A model generated the notes under the pieces. It did not search any database. It was not told where the DNA came from and worked only from the letters and a program-made list of their open reading frames with translations. The position numbers were made by a program, and so were the translations under genes. A DNA stretch of 28,691 nt, taken from positions 1-28,691 of the forward strand of contig DGTA01000124.1 in assembly GCA_002394165.1 (NCBI GenBank). The letters are read 5' to 3'. Shown piece by piece: positions 16,751 to 23,681 of the stretch. How positions within the stretch are numbered: the first letter of the stretch is position 1; every line of letters starts with the position of its first letter. This stretch comes from Lachnospiraceae bacterium UBA4348. GTDB lineage: Bacteria > Bacillota > Clostridia > Lachnospirales > Lachnospiraceae.

Positions 16751-16786
16751 CACAGAACCGTCCCCTGTCAGAAACCCTGTCAGAAA
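16697..16786. repeat. TGACA repeat block between convergent genes (unit A + unit B)
   Basis: TGACA occurs at 16699, 16707, 16716 and 16748, and TGTCA at 16735, 16766 and 16778. Unit A (16716-16739, TGACAGAGGACTG...CCCCTGTCA) is nearly self-complementary around GGACTGTCC; unit B (16748-16770) is identical to the copy at 3099. The block encodes the maa tail, the maa stop (16748-16750) and the stop of the opposing aldolase gene (16780-16782). It may also act as a terminator for both genes. Confidence 0.85.
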
Positions 16787-17451
16787 TATCCTTTCGATCC
16801 CGAATCATCCTGCCCGTAGGTCATGTAGCGCTTAAAGGCGCCCTGCATCTGTTCGTGGGAGAGGACATTGATCTTTCCGGCTGCCATGCAGTGCCACTGC
16901 ACCTGTGCGCACCATTCCATGGTCAGTGCGAGGCCGAAGGCGCTTTTGAGGTCTGCTCCCCAGGCGCACATGCCGTGGTTGGCCAGGATGAGTCCCCGGC
17001 TGCCGCCTTTGAGACATTCTCCGGCGGCTGCGGCCAGCTCGGGTGTCCCGAAGGTGTGATAGGGTACCAGGGGGATCTCGTCTGTTCCGGCTTCTGCTAT
17101 GGCATAGTGTACGGACCGGAGCGGCTCTCCCATACAGGCTAAAATGGTGCAGTACATCGAGTGGGCGTGCACCATGGCGCGGGCCTGGGGCGACGTCTTA
17201 TAGAAGACGCTGTGCAGGCCGGCTTCGCTGGAGGGCTTCCTGGCGCCGTCGATCACATGGCCGTCCAGGTCCATGATCACGACATCTTCGGGAAGCGTCT
17301 TCTCATAGGGGATGCCCGAGGGGCTGACGGCCATATACCGGAGATTTTCATCATAGATGCTGATATTGCCGGCCGTGCCTGTCGTAAGACCCTCTGCGAT
17401 CAGCTTTTTTCCATATTCAACGATCTGTTCTCTGGCTTCTTTCATTAACAT
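16780..17451 (-). CDS. fucA: Class II aldolase, L-fuculose-phosphate aldolase type
   Basis: 223 residues. These zinc enzymes cleave L-fuculose-1-phosphate (or L-ribulose-/rhamnulose-phosphate relatives) to dihydroxyacetone phosphate and a lactaldehyde; some members are epimerases. Visible active-site residues: substrate loop TTGTAGNIS, general acid/base Glu76 in PSSEAGLH, and zinc ligands His95, His97 (MVHAHS) and His159 (ANHGMC). Glu at position 76 favours aldolase over the AraD epimerase class. The ATG at 17451 has GGGAG seven to eight bases upstream. The gene stands alone, convergent with maa, and its stop lies in the repeat block. The exact sugar substrate is not certain. Confidence 0.85.
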   Translation of the reverse strand: MLMKEAREQIVEYGKKLIAEGLTTGTAGNISIYDENLRYMAVSPSGIPYEKTLPEDVVIMDLDGHVIDGARKPSSEAGLHSVFYKTSPQARAMVHAHSMYCTILACMGEPLRSVHYAIAEAGTDEIPLVPYHTFGTPELAAAAGECLKGGSRGLILANHGMCAWGADLKSAFGLALTMEWCAQVQWHCMAAGKINVLSHEQMQGAFKRYMTYGQDDSGSKGYF

Positions 17452-17496
17452 ATCGATATCTCCCGATTAAAAATACTGCGGATTTGACTGAAAAGA

Positions 17497-17520
17497 AAGC
17501 CGGTGCGCGGGCACCGGCTT
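17497..17520 (-). terminator. Rho-independent terminator on the minus strand upstream of fucA
   Basis: AAGCCGGTGC, loop of four, GCACCGGCTT: a perfect 10-bp stem. Read on the minus strand it is followed by TCTTTTC, so it most likely ends the small-peptide/radical SAM transcript before fucA begins. Confidence 0.75.
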
Positions 17521-17645
17521 ATTGTACGATAATGGGTTCTTTTATCAATCGGTGAACCTGTAACCGCATAATGCAAGACCGGGGGAATTCCACCGGGCAT
17601 CATCAAACCGGTCCTCGCACGGTTCTGAGCTCCTGCGCCGGCTGC

Positions 17646-17723
17646 AGAAGAAGTGACCACTTTTCTGTAATCGAACTCGATCTTGCTGACCTTTGGAGCT
17701 TCATAGTTCTTTCAGTTTTCCAT
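17646..17723 (-). pseudogene. RiPP-precursor-like small peptide interrupted by a stop codon
   Basis: A strong AAGGAG (17738-17733) lies nine bases before ATG 17723. Reading gives M-E-N, then TGA (17714-17712), then KNYEAPKVSKIEFDY followed by RKVVTSS. The YE-x-P-K-x-x-K-I-x-F-(D)-VVTSS pattern resembles short Clostridial peptides of about 40-60 residues that often lie near radical SAM/SPASM genes. One base change (TGA to TGG or GAA) would restore it. A second ATG overlapping the ribosome binding site region (17731) reads a different frame. The frame after the stop remains open to 17445, but the terminator hairpin argues that the true end lies earlier. It sits 85 bases downstream of the radical SAM gene. 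The family call is from memory of the pattern and is tentative. Confidence 0.4.
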
Positions 17724-17808
17724 TCTGTCATACTCCTTTTGAGGCTTTTTACGGTTATCTGCGACTGTGTTAATCATATCACAAGTATTCTCTTCAAAAA
17801 AGGCCTTT

Positions 17809-18946
17809 TTACATTTTTACAAAGCCCTCGTGAACAAATCTTTTGACAAATTCGCACACCCTCGGATTGGCATGGCGGGAGCAGCCTTCGGCATCGAGGT
17901 GTTCGACGATACAGGTTTTGCAGGCCTTCCTGTACCGGCAGGTGTCACATTCCGGCGGATAGCGTAAGGCATTGACGTGCTCGTTTATTTTCTTCCAGGC
18001 CTCCTTGAAGGAGGTTTCGAAAACATCCTCGTCGATTCCCGGGAAGGAGTTGCAGGGCTTCATTTTGCCGTCCCAGGTGATGCAGTATGAGGAGCGTCCG
18101 GCGGCGCACCGGATCCCCCTGGGGGAAAGTTCCGCCTGGTCATCCGGCTCCGGATCGGGGAGATCCTCATCCGGGACAGTCTGCGGAGCGCGGCCTCCCA
18201 TTTCCCGGTCCTCGCGGTACAGGGAAACGTAAACATCCAGGGGGGGCATCCAGAAGAGGGCGCCCGGTCTCCTCCCGGGGCGTTTTCAGGCCGGAGTTGA
18301 TGGAGAATGGAACGCCGATCTCATACAGCAGGCGGATCAGTTCCTTTTCCTTCCGCATGTACTGATTGGGGGTGATGCAGATCGAGAACGGAATGTCGGC
18401 GGCTTTCAGACGATCAAAGGCAGCCATGACTTTTCCGAACACACGCCGACCGGTCACCCGTTCGTACTCATCGTCATCGACACCGTAAAGAGTGAACTGG
18501 ATGCCGAAGGGAGGATGCTCCGCCAGGAACGCTGTCATTTCCTCCGTCATGAGCACGCCGTTGCTGAGGATGGTGGTCTCGATCCCCCGGGCGTGAAGAT
18601 ACAGATACAGTTCTCTGAAGCCGGGATAGGTGAGGCATTCTCCGCCGGTCAGCGTGGCATACATCAGCCCGGCTTCGATGGCCTGATCAAAGATGCTCTT
18701 CCAGGCATCGACATCCAGGAGGCGCCGGCCCTTAAGCTGGTCTTCGTTTAAATGGACATAGCACATTTTGCACGACAGGTTGCACAGGGGCGTCAGTTCA
18801 AATGTCCCGCACACCGGGACGGCCTGCTCGCGTGCTTTGAACTGGATGTATCTTCGGATAGCGGCATATTGTTCGTATCCTTCCTTTCCCTCGGCATTAA
18901 GACGCTCGGTCAGGGAGAAAAGGGAGGGCGGCATCAATTCGGTCAT
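17809..18946 (-). pseudogene. Radical SAM/SPASM peptide-modifying-type enzyme, frameshifted
   Basis: The start ATG (18946) has AAGGAG eight bases upstream. The first part (MTELMPPSLF onward) contains CNLSCKMC with Cys55, Cys59, Cys62, the CxxxCxxC radical SAM cluster, then TGGECLTYPGF. After about residue 233 the frame is lost at a run of seven C (plus-strand G 18240-18246); removing one C rejoins it to LDVYVSLYRE and a complete SPASM domain (CAAGRSSYCITWDGKMKPCNS, ECDTCRYRKACKTC, CEFVKRF). Restored length would be 378 residues. SPASM radical SAM enzymes bind extra Fe-S clusters and typically modify peptides or enzyme side chains. The gap is a homopolymer, so a sequencing error, phase variation or real decay are all possible. 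Confidence 0.85.
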
Positions 18947-18959
18947 AGTCAGTTCTCCT

Positions 18960-19706
18960 TCAGTCTTCATAATACCGCGCGATCTTCCGGTCGATGGAAG
19001 AAAAGTCGATGCTGCAGGAACCGCCTGATATATGGATGGGGATCGTTGAATCAAACGGATATACCTCCGGATGGAAGTCGGGATCGGAAAAGTCGTAAAC
19101 ATAGACGCTCCGCTTTTTCGGATCGACCATCCAGTATTCACAGACACCTGCGTTCTGGTATTTGGACAGTTTCAGAAGCATATCCTTGGAGCGGGTGGAA
19201 GGAGAGAGGATCTCCACCACGAGATCCGGCGCGCCGGGAATGGACAGAGCTTTCAGGTCATACGGACGGCAGAGGATGAAGATGTCCGGCTGCAGCATGG
19301 TCCGGTCGTCATTATCCAGCTGCACATCGCAGGGGGAAAGAAATACTTCGCAGTCCCCTTCGTGTTCAGAGACGCATTGTTCAAACAGCAGGTGGAGCAG
19401 CGCAAGGATCTTCTGGTGGATAACGGAAGGGGCCGGCATATCATAGATGACTCCGTCGATCAGCTCCACGCGCCGCTCATCCGGGATCGCATAGTAATCG
19501 TCGAGCGTATATTCGCCCTGTTTTTTAGGTACCTGCACGGGTGCGAGCACCCGTTCGAGGGCCTGTATGGTCCGGCTTCGGGGAGAAGTTGTTTTGCCTG
19601 AGAATATTTTCTGCAGGGTGCCGAGGGGAACGCCGGAGCGGCTTGAAATCTCTTCATTCGAAAGCCCCAGTTCCTGTTTTCGTGCGATCATTTCCTGGAT
19701 TGTCAT
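18960..19706 (-). CDS. XRE-type helix-turn-helix fused to a Uma2-family nuclease-like domain
   Basis: 248 residues. Residues 1-60 are a Cro/C1-type HTH (EMIARKQELGLSNEEISSRSGVPLGTLQKIFSGKT). Residues about 70-240 are a Uma2 (DUF820) domain of the PD-(D/E)xK fold: YTLDDYYAIPDERRVELIDGVIYDM, LQPDIFIL, VVEILSPSTRSKDMLLKLSKYQNAGVCEYWMVDP. The Asp of QPDI and Glu of VEILS fit the nuclease core. Uma2 proteins are widespread but lack a settled function. The ATG at 19706 has AAGGAGG five bases upstream. Its stop is 13 bases from the radical SAM start, so the two share a transcript; the HTH could autoregulate the operon. Confidence 0.85.
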   Translation of the reverse strand: MTIQEMIARKQELGLSNEEISSRSGVPLGTLQKIFSGKTTSPRSRTIQALERVLAPVQVPKKQGEYTLDDYYAIPDERRVELIDGVIYDMPAPSVIHQKILALLHLLFEQCVSEHEGDCEVFLSPCDVQLDNDDRTMLQPDIFILCRPYDLKALSIPGAPDLVVEILSPSTRSKDMLLKLSKYQNAGVCEYWMVDPKKRSVYVYDFSDPDFHPEVYPFDSTIPIHISGGSCSIDFSSIDRKIARYYED

Positions 19707-19734
19707 AGGCGCCTCCTTTTTAAATGATGCCGTT

Positions 19735-19763
19735 ACCATACCATATTAGAACCGTAAAAACAA
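19735..19763 (-). promoter_or_regulatory. Possible promoter for the Uma2/radical SAM operon
   Basis: On the minus strand TTGTTT (19763-19758) and TATGGT (19740-19735) are 17 bases apart, in an AT-rich divergent region. The -35 match is poor, so this is only a candidate. Confidence 0.35.
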
Positions 19764-19814
19764 TATTTTCCTGAAATGGTTTGAAAACGGTCTGAGCCGG
19801 GCGGCCTTTTTCTG

Positions 19815-19843
19815 TTGAAAAACAGATTGGTTAGATGTATATT
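19815..19843 (+). promoter_or_regulatory. Promoter of the hydrolase operon with a TTAGAT motif
   Basis: TTGAAA (19815-19820), 17 bases, TATATT (19838-19843). The motif TTAGATGTATATTA (19831-19844) covers the -10 box and recurs exactly at 23494-23507 in an identically spaced promoter. A small dyad CTGTT-GAAA-AACAG overlaps the -35 (19812-19825). Confidence 0.7.
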
Positions 19844-19908
19844 ACAATCGATAGGAAAAGCTAATAAACGGAGAGGCGTCATGCCGATAAACGACGGGGA
19901 ATTAAAAA

Positions 19909-20682
19909 ATGACGATTCATGAATTTGGAAAAGACCATGAAAAGACGGTGGTCCTGCTCCATCCGTCCGCGGTCATGTGGGATTACTTCGAATATCTGAT
20001 CCCCCTGATGGAGGATCGTTACCACCTGGTAGTGCCTGCACTGCCGGGATATGATACGCAGCAGCCGGGGGATTTTACCAGTGTGGAACAGATCGCCTCG
20101 CAGCTGGCGGACTGGCTGATCGGACAGGGGATAGAAAGGGTATCCTGCCTGTACGGCTGTTCCATGGGAGGAGCGATCACAGCCAGATTTCTGGCGGATA
20201 ACCGCGTGAAGGTCGACAGCGCGGTGATGGACGGCGGCATCACTCCCTACCAGCTTCCCTGGATCGTCACACGGCTGATCGCCGTCCGGGATTTTCTGAT
20301 GGTCTCCATGGGAAAGGCCGGAGGGCTCAGGTTGCTGGAAAAGGCGTTTTCCACGGACGAATATTCCGACGAAGACCTGAAGTACCTGAGCGGCGTGCTG
20401 AAGATGATGAGCTTCAGGACGATCTGGCGGACTTTCGACTCCTGCAACAATTACAGGATGCCTGATCCTGTCCGGACAGACTGCGGCCGGATCGAATACT
20501 GGGTCAGCGAAACGGAGGTGAAGGACCGCAAATGGGACATCGCCTATGTGAAAAAGCATTTCCCGAAGACAAGATTCAGGCGGTTTGCCAATGTCGGCCA
20601 CGGCGGCCTGGCGGCGCTGCAGCCGAAGCGCCTGGCACGGAACCTGGAAAGGAGTTTATCAGATGTCGAAAAAAGCTTCTAA
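19909..20682 (+). CDS. Alpha/beta hydrolase
   Basis: 257 residues, no signal peptide. The fold is clear: VVLLHPSAVMWDYFEYLIP (oxyanion region), the nucleophile elbow GCSMGG with Ser85, and the late histidine in NVGHGGL near residue 236. The oxyanion-loop motif is LLHPSA rather than the more usual HGxx. The enzyme should hydrolyse an ester, thioester or lactone, but the substrate cannot be told. GGGGAA lies upstream of the ATG; a 13-codon frame at 19881-19922 with a better ribosome binding site (GGAGAGG) overlaps the start and may couple its translation. It is the first gene of a three-gene operon and overlaps the next gene by 20 bases. Confidence 0.85.
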   Translation: MTIHEFGKDHEKTVVLLHPSAVMWDYFEYLIPLMEDRYHLVVPALPGYDTQQPGDFTSVEQIASQLADWLIGQGIERVSCLYGCSMGGAITARFLADNRVKVDSAVMDGGITPYQLPWIVTRLIAVRDFLMVSMGKAGGLRLLEKAFSTDEYSDEDLKYLSGVLKMMSFRTIWRTFDSCNNYRMPDPVRTDCGRIEYWVSETEVKDRKWDIAYVKKHFPKTRFRRFANVGHGGLAALQPKRLARNLERSLSDVEKSF

Positions 20683-22507
20683 TTTTCAGAAGAGGGTCAT
20701 GTCCATCGGATACCGGGGCAAGGAGATCTTCAAGCCCCTGAATACGGGAAGGATCGATGAACATGTCGCCTGCATCCGCGAGTGGATCGCGAACATCTTC
20801 TTTTATACGAAAAACGGGACGACCATCATGATCGACGCCGGTTACAACTATGACCGGCTGGGCGAGAAGATGGGATGGCTCGGACTGGATCCGGCTCAGA
20901 TAAAGCACATCCTGATCACGCACCAGGACACGGACCATGTCGGCGCCATCGAGCGGGATTCAGCCGGCCTTTTCAAAGAAGCGCGGATCTATCTGAGTGA
21001 GATCGAGAACCGGTACCTGACCGGCCAGGTGCGCCGGAAGGTCATCTTCGGGGCTTACAGGCTTCCGATGGTGGAGTCGGACAATCCCAGAACGCTCCTC
21101 AGGGACGGAGAGGTGTTCTTCATTGAGGATATCAAGGTGGAGGCGATCCTGGTCCCGGGACACACCTGGGGGCACATGGTCTACCTGATCGACGATGCGT
21201 ACCTGTTTACCGGAGACACAATCTGGTTCGGGGCGGACGGCGGTTACAGCTTCATCAATTCTCTGGCGGAGGATAATGAGCTTGCGAAGCGCTCTCTGGC
21301 TGACCTGGAGAGGAAGCTCAGGGAACGCGGCCTTTCACCGAAGGTGATCACCGGGCATACCGGATGGTCGGAGGACCTGGATTTTGTTTTTGCGCATAAG
21401 GATAAGGTGTGCAACAGCCTGAAGAGGCAGAGACCGCATGATCCCACGGCTCCGTATGACGGTTATGACGAGCGCGATGACGTGGAGTGGAAAGCCCGGA
21501 ACGTGCGGCTTGTCAGTGTTAACGAGCGGAAAAAGCACAAAGTCCTGGTCTTCGGAGCGGGCGTGATCGGGGCTTATCTGGCGCATGTCCTGACCGAGGC
21601 AGGAAATGATGTGACGATCCTGGCGAGGGAGGAAAGAGCTGCCTCCCTGAACAAAAACGGACTGGTCATTTACCATCATCTGCAGAGGAAAACGACGAGG
21701 GACGATGTGAAAGCAGTTACTTCCGCGGAGGGGCTTTCCTTTGATGCGGCGTTCGTAGCGATGCCGTATCATAAGATCCGGCAGGCGCTTGACCAGATCT
21801 GCACACTGGACGCAAAGCTGCTTGTCCTGGTGGGAAACGATCTCGCACCGGCCGAGATCGAGTCGTGTATCCGTGAGAATGCTCCCGGGATCAAAAAGAT
21901 ACTCTTCGGGTTCCAGGTATCGGGCGGGAGGAAGGAAGAATTCCGGTTTGTGTGCGAGCGCTTTGGCGAGAGCTGGATGGATATTGGACAGCTTCACCGG
22001 GAGACGGATCCGCGCCTTAAAAAGCTGGTCGGCCGTCTTTTTGCCGGGACCGCCTACAAGCTGAACTGGCAGGAGGATATGGAGGCTTACCTGATCTGCC
22101 ATCCCGCTGCCGTCCTGCCGATTGCTTACCTCTCATATATATGTGATGGAGATCTGCGGCATTCCACCAAAGAACAGCGCCGGATGATGGTCGACGCCTC
22201 CCATGAAGCCTACGAATGCCTGAAAGCAAAGGGCATACCGATCTGCCCCGAGGGAGACGACAAGTTTTTTGAGAGCGGGGTAAGAGGAACGGCCATGCAG
22301 CTTCTCTATCTGATCATGGCGAAATCTCAGATCGGCGACCTGGTTGCCTGTGAGCACTGCCGGAACGCGGTCACGGAGATGGAGCAGATCGACCGGTTCT
22401 ATGAGGACCTGATGAAGGACTGCCCGCCGGAAAAACTGAAAGTGTGGAACGAGCTGAGATCGCAGATGCCGTCCTGGGACGATCTTCATAAGAAATACGG
22501 AAACTGA
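20663..22507 (+). CDS. Fusion of a metallo-beta-lactamase-fold hydrolase and a ketopantoate-reductase-like domain
   Basis: 614 residues in one uninterrupted frame. Residues 1-275 are an MBL fold: THQDTDH (His87, Asp89, Asp91, His92), where the usual second His is Asp, then His167 in VPGHTWGH, Asp185 in FTGDT and His232 in TGHTGW. Residues 290-614 are an ApbA/PanE-like reductase with the dinucleotide-binding loop GAGVIG (298-303). The reductase Asn loop reads VGNDLAP instead of the usual QNG, and I cannot find the conserved catalytic Lys at the expected place (the region reads DMEAYLICHPAAVLP), so true ketopantoate reduction is doubtful. The ATG at 20663 has AAAGGAG eight bases upstream. A pathway where a hydrolysed ester or lactone is then oxidised or reduced is inferred from the fusion. 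Confidence 0.82.
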   Translation: MSKKASNFQKRVMSIGYRGKEIFKPLNTGRIDEHVACIREWIANIFFYTKNGTTIMIDAGYNYDRLGEKMGWLGLDPAQIKHILITHQDTDHVGAIERDSAGLFKEARIYLSEIENRYLTGQVRRKVIFGAYRLPMVESDNPRTLLRDGEVFFIEDIKVEAILVPGHTWGHMVYLIDDAYLFTGDTIWFGADGGYSFINSLAEDNELAKRSLADLERKLRERGLSPKVITGHTGWSEDLDFVFAHKDKVCNSLKRQRPHDPTAPYDGYDERDDVEWKARNVRLVSVNERKKHKVLVFGAGVIGAYLAHVLTEAGNDVTILAREERAASLNKNGLVIYHHLQRKTTRDDVKAVTSAEGLSFDAAFVAMPYHKIRQALDQICTLDAKLLVLVGNDLAPAEIESCIRENAPGIKKILFGFQVSGGRKEEFRFVCERFGESWMDIGQLHRETDPRLKKLVGRLFAGTAYKLNWQEDMEAYLICHPAAVLPIAYLSYICDGDLRHSTKEQRRMMVDASHEAYECLKAKGIPICPEGDDKFFESGVRGTAMQLLYLIMAKSQIGDLVACEHCRNAVTEMEQIDRFYEDLMKDCPPEKLKVWNELRSQMPSWDDLHKKYGN

Positions 22508-22522
22508 GGGAGGGATCTTACA

Positions 22523-23443
22523 TTGAAAAAACAATATTTTGATCCGGAGAAAGATGGTTTTTACGGCGCGTTTTACGAATGCCCGTCCGCTTCGGACAAA
22601 GGCATGATCCTGATGCTCGGGGATGCGGTCGACGACCATATGGCTGTATCCGGCGCAAAATGGCTGATCCGGCAGGGATGTCACGTGATGGCCATGTCTC
22701 CGAAGAAAAAAGATTATGGTCATCACAACTATCCTCTGGAGCGGTTCGGGAAAGCGATCGGCGTCCTTCAGGAGAAGGGATGCCGAAAGATCGGGGTCGT
22801 CGGGGCGTCGACGACCGGCATGCTGGCGCTGCTTGCGGCTTCTTATTATCCGCAGATAAGCCTTACGATCGCCATCTCTCCGCCCGATTTTGTGATGGAG
22901 GGATTTTACCGGGACGGAAAGGACGGTATGGAGGAGCGGCCAGGGGATAATGAATCTTCGGTTTCGTGGGAAGGAAAGCCTCTTCCGTATCTTCCCTATG
23001 CCTACCGGCATCCGGAATACTGGCTGAAGATCAGGGAAGCCTCGAAGGCCGGAAAGGATATGGTCGCCTCCCGCCCGATGTTTGACGAATCGGAGCGGAG
23101 GCATCCGCTGCAGGAGGAGGAAAAGATCCGGGTCGAGGATATCCACGGATCGGTCCTGTGCATCGGCGCGGAGGATGATGTCCTGTGGGATACCTGCCGG
23201 TACATCCGCCGCATGGAAGAGCGGCTGAAGGAAAAACCGCACAGGTGCCGGTTCAAGGCACTTTTGTATGAGCACGGGACTCATTTTGCCTTCCCCGAAT
23301 CGATGCTGAAGATCATGCTCCCGGTGGGCGGGAAACTGCTGGTGGGCGCTGCCTTCCGCGCCGGAAGGGAATACCCGGAGGAATGCCGGCAGACACGCCT
23401 GGATATCGACCGGAAGCTGAAGATGGTGCTCGGCAGGTGGTGA
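22523..23443 (+). CDS. BAAT-type acyl hydrolase/acyltransferase-like alpha/beta hydrolase
   Basis: 306 residues from a TTG start with a strong GGGAGGGA site about eight bases upstream. The nucleophile motif is VGASTTGM (Ser96), followed by ISPPDFVMEGFY, the acidic residue region CIGAEDDVLWDT and a histidine in EHGTHFAFPESML. This order matches the C-terminal domain of bile-acid-CoA:amino acid N-acyltransferase/acyl-CoA thioesterase proteins, whose bacterial members are poorly characterised hydrolases. The nucleophile is Ser, which favours hydrolysis over amino acid transfer. It is the last gene of the operon, 15 bases after the fusion gene. The substrate is unknown; it might act on the product of one of its neighbours. 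Confidence 0.75.
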   Translation: MKKQYFDPEKDGFYGAFYECPSASDKGMILMLGDAVDDHMAVSGAKWLIRQGCHVMAMSPKKKDYGHHNYPLERFGKAIGVLQEKGCRKIGVVGASTTGMLALLAASYYPQISLTIAISPPDFVMEGFYRDGKDGMEERPGDNESSVSWEGKPLPYLPYAYRHPEYWLKIREASKAGKDMVASRPMFDESERRHPLQEEEKIRVEDIHGSVLCIGAEDDVLWDTCRYIRRMEERLKEKPHRCRFKALLYEHGTHFAFPESMLKIMLPVGGKLLVGAAFRAGREYPEECRQTRLDIDRKLKMVLGRW

Positions 23444-23477
23444 CCGGGGGCTTTGTGAAATCAGGGCAAAAAAACTA

Positions 23478-23506
23478 TTGAAAAATATAATGATTAGATG
23501 TATATT
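23478..23506 (+). promoter_or_regulatory. Promoter of the ZinT-like gene with a TTAGAT motif
   Basis: TTGAAA (23478-23483), 17 bases, TATATT (23501-23506). It shares TTAGATGTATATTA (23494-23507) and identical spacing with the hydrolase-operon promoter at 19815. Confidence 0.72.
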
Positions 23507-23507
23507 A

Positions 23508-23624
23508 TTGGTTGTTAGATATTTCTAATCTTCCTTAAGTTCTTATATCAGTTCCCTGTATACCCAGCAGCTTTCGCTGCCGGGTATATATTTGGACCAG
23601 GGATTAGATGAATCTAACAACCAA
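23508..23624 (+). promoter_or_regulatory. Structured leader: long inverted repeat with nested hairpin and TTAGAT dyads
   Basis: The outer arms TTGGTTGTTAGAT...CTAATC (23508-23530) and GATTAG...ATCTAACAACCAA (23602-23624) pair over 19 of 23 positions. Within each arm is a dyad: TTAGATATTTCTAA (23515-23528) and TTAGATGAATCTAA (23604-23617). Inside lies a second hairpin, TATACCC-AGCAGC / GCTGC-C-GGGTATA (23559-23588). The predicted transcript start (near 23513) falls in the left arm, so the mRNA could begin with this stem. It may be protein-bound DNA sites, an RNA regulator, or a 5' stabilising structure. Confidence 0.65.
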
Positions 23625-23681
23625 CCGGTACTTATTTTTCTGCGATAACACGCAGCCATTCTTAATGAGGAGGATGATCAC

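Larger units (their letters stand above)
17452..17808. other. 357-base intergenic region: hairpin, GC-rich dyads and a broken small peptide
   Basis: From low to high coordinate it holds the fucA ribosome binding site, a strong hairpin (17497-17520), a GC-rich stretch with dyads such as CCGGGGGAATTCCACCGGG (17579-17597), a small peptide frame on the minus strand (17646-17723), and an AT-rich part up to the radical SAM stop. No tRNA was recognised. The 17525-17640 part is unexplained; on the minus strand it is the open continuation of the peptide frame. Confidence 0.5.

Noticed and set aside
17574..17640. GCACGGTTCTGAG on the plus strand, resembling a group II intron end
   Set aside because: Only a short match; there is no paired GAGCCGTGTG arm, domain V or reverse transcriptase nearby.
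22133..23284. A 383-codon minus-strand frame opposite the BAAT-like gene
   Set aside because: No ribosome binding site or motifs; the plus-strand gene has a convincing nucleophile elbow and operon position.
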